From the NCBI GenBank assembly GCA_910579185.1, contig CAJTTG010000001.1, forward strand, positions 186,001 through 250,000: a DNA stretch of 64,000 bases, given 5' to 3'. Shown in pieces: positions 34,383 to 42,886 of this stretch (the stretch's first letter is position 1; each line of letters opens with the position of its first letter). The translations under genes were made by a program, and so were the position numbers. The notes beneath the pieces were generated by a model. The model was not told where the DNA came from, searched no databases, and worked only from the letters and a program-made list of their open reading frames with translations. The stretch is from an uncultured Muribaculaceae bacterium. GTDB lineage: Bacteria; Bacteroidota; Bacteroidia; Bacteroidales; Muribaculaceae.

Positions 34383-35699
34383 ATGAGTAAATTCATCATA
34401 GAAGGCGGACATCGCTTGTCCGGGTCAATAGAACCTCAGGGTGCTAAAAACGAAGCGCTCCAGATTATTAGTGCCACCTTGCTGACTGATCAACCGGTGA
34501 GGATAAGCAATATTCCAGAGATTATGGATGTGAAGAATCTCATTGACCTGTTGAAAGGGATGGGAGTGAAAGTTGTCCGTAATGGTAAGGGTGATTTTAC
34601 TTTTTGTGCTGATGATGTCAATACGGACTATATTTCAAGTCAGGACTTTGTTGACAGATGTTCTTCTCTGCGTGGATCTGTTCTGGTTGTCGGCCCTCTA
34701 CTGACCCGATTCGGCAAGGCATATTTTGCAAAACCCGGTGGTGACAAAATCGGGCGAAGGAAGATAGATACTCATATCGCAGGATTGATGGCTCTTGGTG
34801 CATCTGTTGAATATGACCGTCTAAAACGCGCTTATCTTCTGACTGCTCCAGTGGATGGATTGTCGGGCGCATATATGCTGCTGGATGAGGCATCTGTAAC
34901 AGGCACTGCAAATATAATCATGGCGGCGTCACTTGCCAAAGGTGATACCACAATTTATAATGCGGCCTGTGAGCCATACGTACAGCAATTATGCCGTATG
35001 CTGACCGGTATGGGATTGAAAATTGATGGCCTGGGCTCAAATCTGGTCACAATACATGGTCGCGAAAATCTTGGGGGAACTGTACATCGGATATTGCCTG
35101 ACATGATTGAAGTGGGCAGTTTTATCGGTATGGCTGCACTAAACCAAAGTGAGATTACGATTAAAAACGTTTCATACGACAATCTTGGCATAATTCCCGA
35201 TAGTTTCAAGCGTCTCGGCATCAATCTTGAGCGTAGGGGAGATGATATATTCGTTCCTGCACAGGATTGTTATGAGATAGAATCGGCACTTGATGGGTCA
35301 ATCTTAAATATAGCAGACGCTCCATGGCCCGGACTGACTCCTGATTTACTTAGCGTGATGCTTGTTGTAGCGACACAATGTCGTGGAAGTGTACTGATTC
35401 ATCAGAAGATGTTTGAAAGTCGCTTGTTTTTTGTCGATCATCTGATTGATATGGGTGCCCAGATCATGCTTTGCGATCCACATAGAGCGGTGGTTATTGG
35501 CCTGGATCACAAGTTGCCTCTTAGAGCCAACAAAATGCTTTCACCGGATATCCGTGCCGGTATTGCAATGCTTCTTGCTGCCATGTCGGCAAAAGGGACG
35601 AGTGAGATCGGAAATATAAATCAGATTGACCGCGGATATGAGAGCATTGATACGAGGCTAAACGCTTTGGGAGCGCATATAATACGAGACAGGAACTAA
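34383..35699 (+). CDS. murA: UDP-N-acetylglucosamine 1-carboxyvinyltransferase, Asp-type active site
   Basis: First committed step of peptidoglycan synthesis: transfers enolpyruvate from PEP to UDP-GlcNAc. 438 residues with the six-fold repeated EPT fold; GAKNEALQII (Lys22-Asn23) and the later Arg and Asp residues of the active site are present. The active-site loop reads AKPGGDKIGRRKIDTH: Asp121 stands where E. coli has Cys115. Asp at this position is known from mycobacterial and chlamydial enzymes and prevents alkylation by fosfomycin. Forms a unit with murB. Confidence 0.95.
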   Translation: MSKFIIEGGHRLSGSIEPQGAKNEALQIISATLLTDQPVRISNIPEIMDVKNLIDLLKGMGVKVVRNGKGDFTFCADDVNTDYISSQDFVDRCSSLRGSVLVVGPLLTRFGKAYFAKPGGDKIGRRKIDTHIAGLMALGASVEYDRLKRAYLLTAPVDGLSGAYMLLDEASVTGTANIIMAASLAKGDTTIYNAACEPYVQQLCRMLTGMGLKIDGLGSNLVTIHGRENLGGTVHRILPDMIEVGSFIGMAALNQSEITIKNVSYDNLGIIPDSFKRLGINLERRGDDIFVPAQDCYEIESALDGSILNIADAPWPGLTPDLLSVMLVVATQCRGSVLIHQKMFESRLFFVDHLIDMGAQIMLCDPHRAVVIGLDHKLPLRANKMLSPDIRAGIAMLLAAMSAKGTSEIGNINQIDRGYESIDTRLNALGAHIIRDRN

Positions 35700-35715
35700 T
35701 AACTGAACCACCTTG

Positions 35716-36834
35716 TCACACGGGAATGACAACCATTGGTGTGTCTGAGTGGAATAGGATGCGATGTGCGATACCCGGATTGAATAATCGGGCAAACATA
35801 TTCTTTTTCTTATTTGGCACTGCTATCAGATGACACGATGATGAAGCTGTTATCCGGGAAAAGTCCTCTTCGATAGAGTCTATAGACATCGTTTCAATAG
35901 AGAATTTATGCTGTGGATAATGCCCCATGCAATAGGCCTCAAGGCGTTTAAGCGAATTTAATGATCCTTGTTCTGATATTTTCTTCCCCGGAACCCGTAT
36001 AAGAATAATATTCAGGTGATCGATCGGAAGCAAACGGAATAAGGCATCAATGGCAAGAATGTCTTCCTGATCGAAGTTGCTGAAAAACAATATGCTGTCA
36101 ATCTTCTCGATTTTGTTGAGCCTGACGGATTCCGGGACGGTGAATACGGGGTATCTGCATGTGTCAAGAACCTCTGCGGTAACACTACCCACCAGTTCCC
36201 GTTCTTTAGTCTGGGCACCGCGTGTACCCATCACAATCATAACCGGAGCATTCTCTTTTGCATATTGGTTTATCACTTCTTCCGGAATACCTTCCTGTAT
36301 TTCAGACGTTAGCTTAACAACAGGAAGCTCGCCCGTCTTCATCTTGGACAAAAGGTTGTCGGTATATAGATCCATTTGTCTTCTTGCCTCATTCTCTATG
36401 GCCAGCAATTCATCTGCATTTGCTCTGTTTGAATCAAACGACAAAACATCAGAAAGGGGTATGGAATTTCCAAGAGTAGGGTCAGTGAATGTGTGTAGAA
36501 GATGTATACTTGACTTTAGTCTACTGGCTATGCTGAATGCCATATTGCACGCCTGGACTGAATGTGGCGAAAAGTCAACCGGAACAAGAATATTTGTGTC
36601 TGAGTTTCCGCTATTAGGCTTGATCTGCGAAAATATATCCTGATTTTCAATGATTCGAAGTGCAAATGGCAGATCTGATTCTTTTATGCGAACTCTGACA
36701 CCTGACGAAACAACCGGCTGATCAAGATTGACATTTTGCAATGTCACGGCTATTCCTTCCCGTTCAAGCAGGCTTTTCAATTCATTCGCCCGATCAAACG
36801 TATGGATTGCAACAGTAATCAGTCGATTGTTCAC
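35716..36834 (-). CDS. DUF2007 domain fused to two UspA domains
   Basis: 372 residues, cytoplasmic. Residues about 5-67 look like the DUF2007 'putative signal transducing' domain (HTFDRANELKSLLEREGIAV, RVRIKESDLPFALRII). Then come two universal-stress domains: the first (about 82-225) has the ATP-binding pattern G-2x-G-9x-G-S (GTRGAQTKERELVGSVT); the second (about 235-372) keeps the fold (LIAVPNKKKN, MVVIPV) but lacks the glycine motif. Such tandem Usp proteins respond to starvation or stress. It faces murA tail to tail, 16 bases apart. Confidence 0.85.
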   Translation of the reverse strand: MNNRLITVAIHTFDRANELKSLLEREGIAVTLQNVNLDQPVVSSGVRVRIKESDLPFALRIIENQDIFSQIKPNSGNSDTNILVPVDFSPHSVQACNMAFSIASRLKSSIHLLHTFTDPTLGNSIPLSDVLSFDSNRANADELLAIENEARRQMDLYTDNLLSKMKTGELPVVKLTSEIQEGIPEEVINQYAKENAPVMIVMGTRGAQTKERELVGSVTAEVLDTCRYPVFTVPESVRLNKIEKIDSILFFSNFDQEDILAIDALFRLLPIDHLNIILIRVPGKKISEQGSLNSLKRLEAYCMGHYPQHKFSIETMSIDSIEEDFSRITASSSCHLIAVPNKKKNMFARLFNPGIAHRILFHSDTPMVVIPV

Positions 36835-36891
36835 GTCAAATCAAGAAGTTTAATATTAGAGGGGAGAGGAGAATGAGAGTATTCTTATTAG

Positions 36892-37149
36892 TTATTCTTC
36901 ACTTTGATTTTTTATGATTTCAACAGCCATATCGTAGATCGTTGTATCGTCAAGAACTACAATGCCACCGTCGGGACCCGGTTCAATATGTACGCCACAA
37001 TTCTTTCCAAATTCATAATTGCTGCCACCAAAATAATTACGGACTGTTTGTACGGTTATATTGAGTTTATCGGCAATTTGGTGAGTCGCGCCATCGGGCA
37101 GACTGTCTTTAATTCGGCGGAGCTCGTTGAATGTGATTGTTTTAGCCAT
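36892..37149 (-). CDS. small HTH protein, probably DNA-binding
   Basis: 85 residues. The N-terminal half is a helix-turn-helix (FNELRRIKDSLPDGATHQIADKL-type helices, with TVQTVRNYFGG as recognition helix). The C-terminal half has a Gly/Pro-rich turn (IEPGPDGGIVVLDD) and a final helix. From memory, similar small proteins are found across Bacteroidales, with no assigned function. It has its own promoter (37192-37223) and lies between the Usp gene and the end of the bat operon. Confidence 0.7.
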   Translation of the reverse strand: MAKTITFNELRRIKDSLPDGATHQIADKLNITVQTVRNYFGGSNYEFGKNCGVHIEPGPDGGIVVLDDTTIYDMAVEIIKNQSEE

Positions 37150-37191
37150 AATTTTATATTTATGTTAGTAAATGATATTAGGTTGATGCTA

Positions 37192-37223
37192 TAAAAATAG
37201 AGTATTAATTTCTATTTTCCAAA
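37192..37223 (-). promoter_or_regulatory. promoter of the small HTH gene
   Basis: On the minus strand TTTG (37220-37223), 20 bases, TATTTTTA (37192-37199), one mismatch from TAnnTTTG, about 43 bases before the start codon. Confidence 0.45.
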
Positions 37224-37244
37224 TTTATGGCGAATTTATTTAAT

Positions 37245-38039
37245 TCAAATTGCAATTTTTTCAATATCCGCATCATTTATCCATGCGCGATGCTTATTAT
37301 CAATCTCAACCTCATGCCATGTTTGCTTAGTTGTGTCAACATCAACCGAGATAGATCTTAGGACTCTGACTTTAGTCCCTTCGTGAAGTAACATTGCTTC
37401 CTCGTCTCTTGTCATTGGTTTTCGAGGAACGGTGCTGAGAACGGTTGTTTCTGAGGTGATGATGGCTTGCGAGGGATCCATGGCTATACTCTTTGACTTA
37501 AATGAGAAAAATATGGCTACCAAGGATAAAATGAATACAATAATGCCACCGAAAAATCCTAATTTCTTTAGAATAATCGTACCGGAGAAAAAATATGCTG
37601 CAATGCATCCGATGGTGACAGCAAACATTACAAGTGCAATCCAGGCCCAAGTATTGGAATGCATGGCATTTGCCACTTTTTCTATGGTATTTGATATGAA
37701 AGATCCGGTCTCACCTTTCTTATCAACAATTCTGGAATTGACGAAATCGAGATTGATCCTGGCATCGGTATTTGTCGGGTCAAGTCTCAGTGCCCGTTCG
37801 TATGCTAAAATTGACTGGGATATTTTACCACAACGATAATATGCATTTCCTAAATTGTAATATAGATCAGAGGAAACACCCTCTGTTTCGGCGGCATTAT
37901 TGTACAATTCCACTGCAGATCTGTAATCTTCACTTTCATAAGCGGAATCGGCACGTTGCACGAGCGAAATAGCCATGCTGTTTAAGGAACAGAGAAGTGC
38001 TATGATGCAAAAAAAGTATTTCAAAATATAATGGCTCAT
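37245..38039 (-). CDS. batE: BatE, TPR protein with C-terminal SH3-like domain
   Basis: 264 residues: signal peptide or first membrane helix, TPR repeats (about 28-105; YYNLGNAYYRCGKISQSILAYERALRLDPTN), two membrane helices (about 130-180), and a C-terminal SH3-like domain (LLHEGTKVRVLRSISV, WHEVEIDNKHRAWINDADIEKI). This is the usual form of BatE, the last gene of the aerotolerance operon. Probably a scaffold at the periplasmic side. It lies 12 bases after batD. Confidence 0.85.
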   Translation of the reverse strand: MSHYILKYFFCIIALLCSLNSMAISLVQRADSAYESEDYRSAVELYNNAAETEGVSSDLYYNLGNAYYRCGKISQSILAYERALRLDPTNTDARINLDFVNSRIVDKKGETGSFISNTIEKVANAMHSNTWAWIALVMFAVTIGCIAAYFFSGTIILKKLGFFGGIIVFILSLVAIFFSFKSKSIAMDPSQAIITSETTVLSTVPRKPMTRDEEAMLLHEGTKVRVLRSISVDVDTTKQTWHEVEIDNKHRAWINDADIEKIAI

Positions 38040-38051
38040 GATATTTTGTTT

Positions 38052-39890
38052 TTAAGCATTGTTCTTTGACAATTTTATTTTTTCAAGCTCATTAATTGTT
38101 TCAGTCGCTTTTGCATATACTGAATCCATTTGCTCTGGCTGATCAGATGTCGGCGTATATCTGGCCATCTCACAGATGTCAAGCAATTCAATTACTGAAG
38201 CACATACTGATTCGGGGGCTCCATGAGCTGATAGTTCCTGTGCGATAGTCGGCCTTAATAGCTGAGACGCAGGAATTGCAAGTTTGTCGCTAAGATAGCC
38301 CCACATAGCTTTCAACATCTCTGCATAGAAGTGTTCAGGATCATTCTCGGACTTGAATTTAGCGGCAGCTTTCAAGCGTTTACGAGCCACCTTGTTTGCT
38401 TTGGAGTATTTCATTCCCGATATGTTGGCGGCACGTTTTGCGGCAGCCAAATTCAACATAAATACCACTACAAAAGCTAATGCCAAGCCAAGATATACAA
38501 ACCAATACCAAGTCTCAGATATAATATATTGACGACTTTTTGTCAGGTTTTTATCACCGGTCTTTATGAATAGAATGTCGGTATTTTTCGAGGTGACGTA
38601 TTGCTGGTTTGTAACTGGGGATGAAACGCCTTGTCCAACCTTTACCGCAAACGGATCGATCTTAATTGTACGATACTCCTTTGTCGTAGTGTCGAAATAG
38701 ACAAAATCAGGAACTGTCACCGTATAATTGCCTACTTCCTTGGGAATAAAAGTATATACTGTGGTAGAAGTGCCGGATACGTTATTCCCCTTCATCTCAG
38801 CGTCAACGGTGTGCTGCGGTGTGTATTGTTCAAACTCAGTCGGGAAATCCACGTCCGGATCCTTCAGGTACTTTATATTTCCCTCGCCATTCACTATGTA
38901 TGTCAAAGTAGCCGGTTCATTTGTCCGGAAATTGCTGGTGGACATTCTTGCATTGACATCAAAATGTCCGACTGCCCCGGTAAAGCCGGTTGGCTGCGGA
39001 GAGGGGAGTGGCAGAACATTGACAGATGCACTGTTGGAGTTAATCCGTATTTTCTTGGTGGTAGGTTGATTGACTGTGTAGAATCCCATGTTGACCTGAT
39101 CGTATTGCACAACCGACAGATCGTATGTTCCCGAAACAATAGTGAGTTTCCCGGATTTCTGGGGAAACAGCACGCATTTCTTCAAAACAGCAGTCAGATA
39201 TTCCTGCCCATTAACAGTCTCTCTTGCGTTGATCGACGATTGGAATTGAAGATCCTCGACCAGGAACCCATTAAATGTAGGCTGTGTTATAGGCATGAAT
39301 TCAGAAATGCTATATTTTGTATATAGCTTAATAGTACACTCGATAGCTTCTTGCTCATATGCCGTTGAACGGCTGGTTGAAATGCGGATGAAAACATCGT
39401 TGCCATTCACATTGCGACCTGCCTGCTGGGTTGATATATCGTCAATTGCCACCGGCTGTGAGTTTTTCCCAGATGCACCCGATTGTGGCTGCTGTGAGTT
39501 GTTTGAGGCTACTACTGTCACTTTAGTCGGGCGCGTGGTCAGTTTCTTCCCGTTCGCAACAATGGATGCTTCCCCAATATTGAATGTGCCCTCTTTGTCC
39601 GCACGATAGTAATAGGTATATTCATGCTGAGAGGACGATGTAGCCTGACCATTTACTACCTGATAACTCTGCGACGTAGCGATTGATGGTCCATAAATCA
39701 ATGTACATCCATTGATCTGAGGCACTTTCAGACTGGAAGTGGACGCTTCGGCATTTTTCAATATATATGTGACCGGAAATTTTGAGCCGACAGGAACCCG
39801 TCCGGGTGCATTGACCGAAAAAGATGCTTGGCCGAACGAATATACCGAAAGGCCGATGATGAATGATAATATTAACAGTAATCGTTTCAT
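38052..39890 (-). CDS. batD: BatD, oxygen-tolerance membrane protein
   Basis: 612 residues: signal peptide (LLLILSFIIGLSVYSFG), large periplasmic beta-rich region with three or four Ig-like domains (VPVGSKFPVTYILKNAEAS; LTYIVNGEGNIKYLKDPDV), one membrane helix (about 472-492), and a cytoplasmic helical tail (AEMLKAMWGYLSDKLAIPAS). BatD proteins are part of the Bat aerotolerance complex in Bacteroides. The cytoplasmic tail resembles the one in the operon protein at 42883-43935. Confidence 0.9.
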   Translation of the reverse strand: MKRLLLILSFIIGLSVYSFGQASFSVNAPGRVPVGSKFPVTYILKNAEASTSSLKVPQINGCTLIYGPSIATSQSYQVVNGQATSSSQHEYTYYYRADKEGTFNIGEASIVANGKKLTTRPTKVTVVASNNSQQPQSGASGKNSQPVAIDDISTQQAGRNVNGNDVFIRISTSRSTAYEQEAIECTIKLYTKYSISEFMPITQPTFNGFLVEDLQFQSSINARETVNGQEYLTAVLKKCVLFPQKSGKLTIVSGTYDLSVVQYDQVNMGFYTVNQPTTKKIRINSNSASVNVLPLPSPQPTGFTGAVGHFDVNARMSTSNFRTNEPATLTYIVNGEGNIKYLKDPDVDFPTEFEQYTPQHTVDAEMKGNNVSGTSTTVYTFIPKEVGNYTVTVPDFVYFDTTTKEYRTIKIDPFAVKVGQGVSSPVTNQQYVTSKNTDILFIKTGDKNLTKSRQYIISETWYWFVYLGLALAFVVVFMLNLAAAKRAANISGMKYSKANKVARKRLKAAAKFKSENDPEHFYAEMLKAMWGYLSDKLAIPASQLLRPTIAQELSAHGAPESVCASVIELLDICEMARYTPTSDQPEQMDSVYAKATETINELEKIKLSKNNA

Positions 39891-39931
39891 ATCGAATTAT
39901 GAAAGGAAAGATGGGGTTACTATATTCCTGC

Positions 39932-40777
39932 TTACCAAGGGTTGCCGATTATCCTGCGACCCGTAGACTGTTCTTTCTGCGATTTCTCAACTTTCTTGCG
40001 AGTCTGTTCTTCCTGTTTGGCCGCAGCCTTCAAGATCTTATCGGCATTTTCCTTACTGATCTCCTGCCGACCTGCCGACCCTCCGTTCTCATTTTTATCT
40101 TTGGGCTTCTCAGGAGATTGCTTGGGCTGATTCGGTTGTCCTTGCTTTTGTTTGTCCTCTTTGTCTTTATTCTGCTGATTTTGCTGATCTTGCTGGTTCT
40201 GCTTTTGATCTTTGTTCTGATCCTGATTGTTTTGATTGTTGTCCTTTTGATCCTGATTCTGGTCGTTTTTGTCTTGACCATTCTGTTGATCTTTCAATTT
40301 GATCTGAGCTACCCGGAGATTCTGACGAGCCTTGATATTATCGGGATTTCGACGTAGTACCTCCTTATACATTTCAATACTTGTGGCATAGTCCTTTTCA
40401 TCAAAGGCGATATTTCCCAGATTATAATAGGCTTTTTCAACGAGTGAGAGGTCTGACTTCTGACCTGTTACGTTCTGAAAATAATTCTTGGACATATTTC
40501 GGAGGGTATCAGCTGCAGAGTTTCCGGCTGTTTGTTGGCGTAAAAGCGCCAACGCCAGATTAAACTGAGCTAATGCAGAATTCGGATCCTCCTGCAACGC
40601 ATCTTTATAATAAGTCTCCGCTACGTCGTATTGTCCTGAGTGATAGGCCTCATTGCCTTTCTTAATAAAAGTTCTCACATGCTTGGCCACGACGTCAGGA
40701 TTTTTCCCTGATGTTGCGGCAAAAACACTACTGCATGCCAGTATAATTGAGAATATAAATACTATATATCGTTTCAT
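39932..40777 (-). CDS. batC: BatC, TPR protein with low-complexity Q/N/K/D tail
   Basis: 281 residues from the start at 40777 (MKRYIVFIFSIILACSSVFA, a signal peptide); an in-frame GTG upstream would overlap batB. TPR repeats (about 35-150; YHSGQYDVAETYYKDALQEDPN, YNLGNIAFDEKDYATSIEMYKEVLRRNPDN), then about 75 residues almost only of Gln, Asn, Lys and Asp, then a basic helix. BatC-type TPR proteins support the BatA/BatB VWA proteins. The tail is likely disordered. Confidence 0.85.
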   Translation of the reverse strand: MKRYIVFIFSIILACSSVFAATSGKNPDVVAKHVRTFIKKGNEAYHSGQYDVAETYYKDALQEDPNSALAQFNLALALLRQQTAGNSAADTLRNMSKNYFQNVTGQKSDLSLVEKAYYNLGNIAFDEKDYATSIEMYKEVLRRNPDNIKARQNLRVAQIKLKDQQNGQDKNDQNQDQKDNNQNNQDQNKDQKQNQQDQQNQQNKDKEDKQKQGQPNQPKQSPEKPKDKNENGGSAGRQEISKENADKILKAAAKQEEQTRKKVEKSQKEQSTGRRIIGNPW

Positions 40778-40788
40778 CTGAGCCGAAA

Positions 40789-41844
40789 TTATTTTTTGGT
40801 GAAAAACTCTATCTTTTTCAACCATTTGATTTTACTATATGGTAATGTAACATCAATCAATAGTAATAGCAATGCTATGCAGATTGCGATCGGGAACAGA
40901 TCTGTGGAATCTGACGGAATGGCTGTTTTTTTATACTCAGTTTGCTTGATTTTGCCAAGTTGCGTCTCCAGATCCTGCACTACGGAACTGCTGTTGCCGG
41001 AGAGATAGATTCCCTTTCCAGCTTTAGCTATCTCTGCGGCTCCGGCATCGTCAAGTGCCGTCCGTACTTCTTCTCCATCATAAATCAAGAATCCTGTAGG
41101 TGATCCAACTGCCGGTATAGGCATACCCTCACCAGGAGTTCCCATACCTATCACATCAACCTGTATGCCGGCGTCGGCGGCTGCCTTTGCCGCCTCCACA
41201 GCGTTATCTTCGAAATTCTCACCATCGGTGACCACGATGATCGCTTTATTAAATGTGCTTTCCGGATCGAAAGCATTCATTGCGGAATTAATTGCGGAGC
41301 CGATAGCGGTTCCCTGTAGAGGAACCATCTCTGTGTTTAAATCATTCACATACATCTTGGCCGAATACACATCCGGGGTCAATGGCAACTGAAGGTATGC
41401 ATCACCGGCAAAAACAACAATGCCGACACGGTCATTAGTCATTTTATCAAGACATTTGTCAAGGATAAATTTTGCCCTCTGGAGTCGGGAGATTCCATTT
41501 GTGTCATCAGTCGCAGACGCCAGCATTGAGTTTGAGACATCGCAACAGATCATGACTTCTATACCCTTGACTGTCTCTTCATCTGAAGATATCACTACAT
41601 CATTTTCTGTGTGGACAAATGGACGCGCTGCCGCAATAATTATTAAGGCGAGTGCTATCAACTCAATAATTATTTTCAGATTGGGAAGATATTTGGAAGC
41701 TTCCGGCATCAGCTCTGATCTGAGCTTAGGCCCGAATTTAACCAGCTTGCGGCGACGAGATATGCGCGACAGCATGTATAGGATAGCAATTACAGGAATT
41801 GCTATCAGAGCATACAGATATTGTGGGTTTGCGAAATTGATCAT
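40789..41844 (-). CDS. batB: BatB, VWA-domain membrane protein
   Basis: 351 residues. N-terminal double membrane segment (about 7-25 and 58-76), a VWA domain with the metal site CDVSNSM, the Thr in the T-loop (LPLTPD) and TDGENFEDN, and a C-terminal membrane helix (about 320-338). VWA domains bind protein partners through a metal ion. Paired with batA, 46 bases upstream. Confidence 0.92.
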   Translation of the reverse strand: MINFANPQYLYALIAIPVIAILYMLSRISRRRKLVKFGPKLRSELMPEASKYLPNLKIIIELIALALIIIAAARPFVHTENDVVISSDEETVKGIEVMICCDVSNSMLASATDDTNGISRLQRAKFILDKCLDKMTNDRVGIVVFAGDAYLQLPLTPDVYSAKMYVNDLNTEMVPLQGTAIGSAINSAMNAFDPESTFNKAIIVVTDGENFEDNAVEAAKAAADAGIQVDVIGMGTPGEGMPIPAVGSPTGFLIYDGEEVRTALDDAGAAEIAKAGKGIYLSGNSSSVVQDLETQLGKIKQTEYKKTAIPSDSTDLFPIAICIALLLLLIDVTLPYSKIKWLKKIEFFTKK

Positions 41845-41890
41845 TTTTCAAAAGACATGTTGTTGTTTGACATTAGCTTCTGTGTTTGCA

Positions 41891-42886
41891 TTAAGGAATG
41901 TGGCGTAAAAAAACATTTCTGAATAGCAATTCCAAAACAAGTAAGCCTAAGGCCAGCAATGCCCATGGAAGGTAATCTTCCTCAGTTGACGCATATTTCT
42001 TTATGCTGATATGAGTCTTTTCAAGCTGGTCAATCTCTTCGAAAACGCTTGCAAGCACATGGTCGTCAGTAGCACGGAAGTATTTACCTCCTGTCTGGTC
42101 GGCTATTGACTGTAATGTTTTCTCGTCAATAACTACGGGCAGTTGCACGGTATATGTTCTGCGTGTATAAGGATCAACCTGAGGGTAGGGGGCCATTCCG
42201 TTGCGGCCTACACCGATCGTATATACACGTATATCATTCTGCTGCGCTATTTCTGCGGCATCCATCGGTGCAAGCTGTCCGGCATTGTGCGAGCCATCAG
42301 TGATCAATATGATGCTCTTCGATTTTGCTTTCCCATCTTTAATTCGGTTTATTGCGGTTGCTATTCCATCGCCAATTGCTGTGCCATCCTCAAGCATTCC
42401 AACTTCAACTTCATTAAGATAATTGATCAGTTGGGCATGGTCTGTTGTCATTGGCACGGCAGTGAAACTTTCAGATGCGAATATAACAAGGCCGATATTA
42501 TCATGGGATCTTCCGGATATAAATCTTGCGGCAACCTTTTTTGCCGCTTCAAGGCGGTTGGGATCGAAATCCCCGGCAAGCATACTTGATGAGATATCAA
42601 GCGACAGGACAATGTCAGTGCCTTCTGTGTTGCTATCCGACCATCTTGAACTGCTTTGCGGACGAGCCAATATGACAATCAATGCGGCAATACACAACAT
42701 CCTAAAGCCAAATAAGGCGTACAGAAGATATTGCTTTATTGACCGTTTCTGTTTATTAAACGGGCTTAGCGAAGAAACAGCCACACTTGCGTATCTCGTA
42801 CGTGATGTGTAGATATACCATGCTACACATGGCACAATTATAAGCAGAAACCACAGATAATCCGGATGTGCAAATTGTATGTTCAT
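41891..42886 (-). CDS. batA: BatA, VWA-domain membrane protein
   Basis: 331 residues with the same layout as BatB: two N-terminal membrane helices, VWA domain (MIDAS LDISSSM, TDGSHNAG) and a C-terminal membrane helix (about 306-323). It overlaps the upstream operon gene by 4 bases. BatA and BatB are paralogues that probably form a complex in the inner membrane with the MoxR ATPase acting from the cytoplasm. Confidence 0.93.
   Translation of the reverse strand: MNIQFAHPDYLWFLLIIVPCVAWYIYTSRTRYASVAVSSLSPFNKQKRSIKQYLLYALFGFRMLCIAALIVILARPQSSSRWSDSNTEGTDIVLSLDISSSMLAGDFDPNRLEAAKKVAARFISGRSHDNIGLVIFASESFTAVPMTTDHAQLINYLNEVEVGMLEDGTAIGDGIATAINRIKDGKAKSKSIILITDGSHNAGQLAPMDAAEIAQQNDIRVYTIGVGRNGMAPYPQVDPYTRRTYTVQLPVVIDEKTLQSIADQTGGKYFRATDDHVLASVFEEIDQLEKTHISIKKYASTEEDYLPWALLALGLLVLELLFRNVFLRHIP

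Noticed and set aside
38631..39326. 231-codon open frame on the plus strand
   Set aside because: Antisense to batD; no start signal, no family features.
39863..40357. 164-codon open frame coding for a very hydrophobic product
   Set aside because: Mirror image of the Gln/Asn/Lys/Asp-rich tail of BatC; the Leu/Phe/Ile richness is just the complement of those codons.
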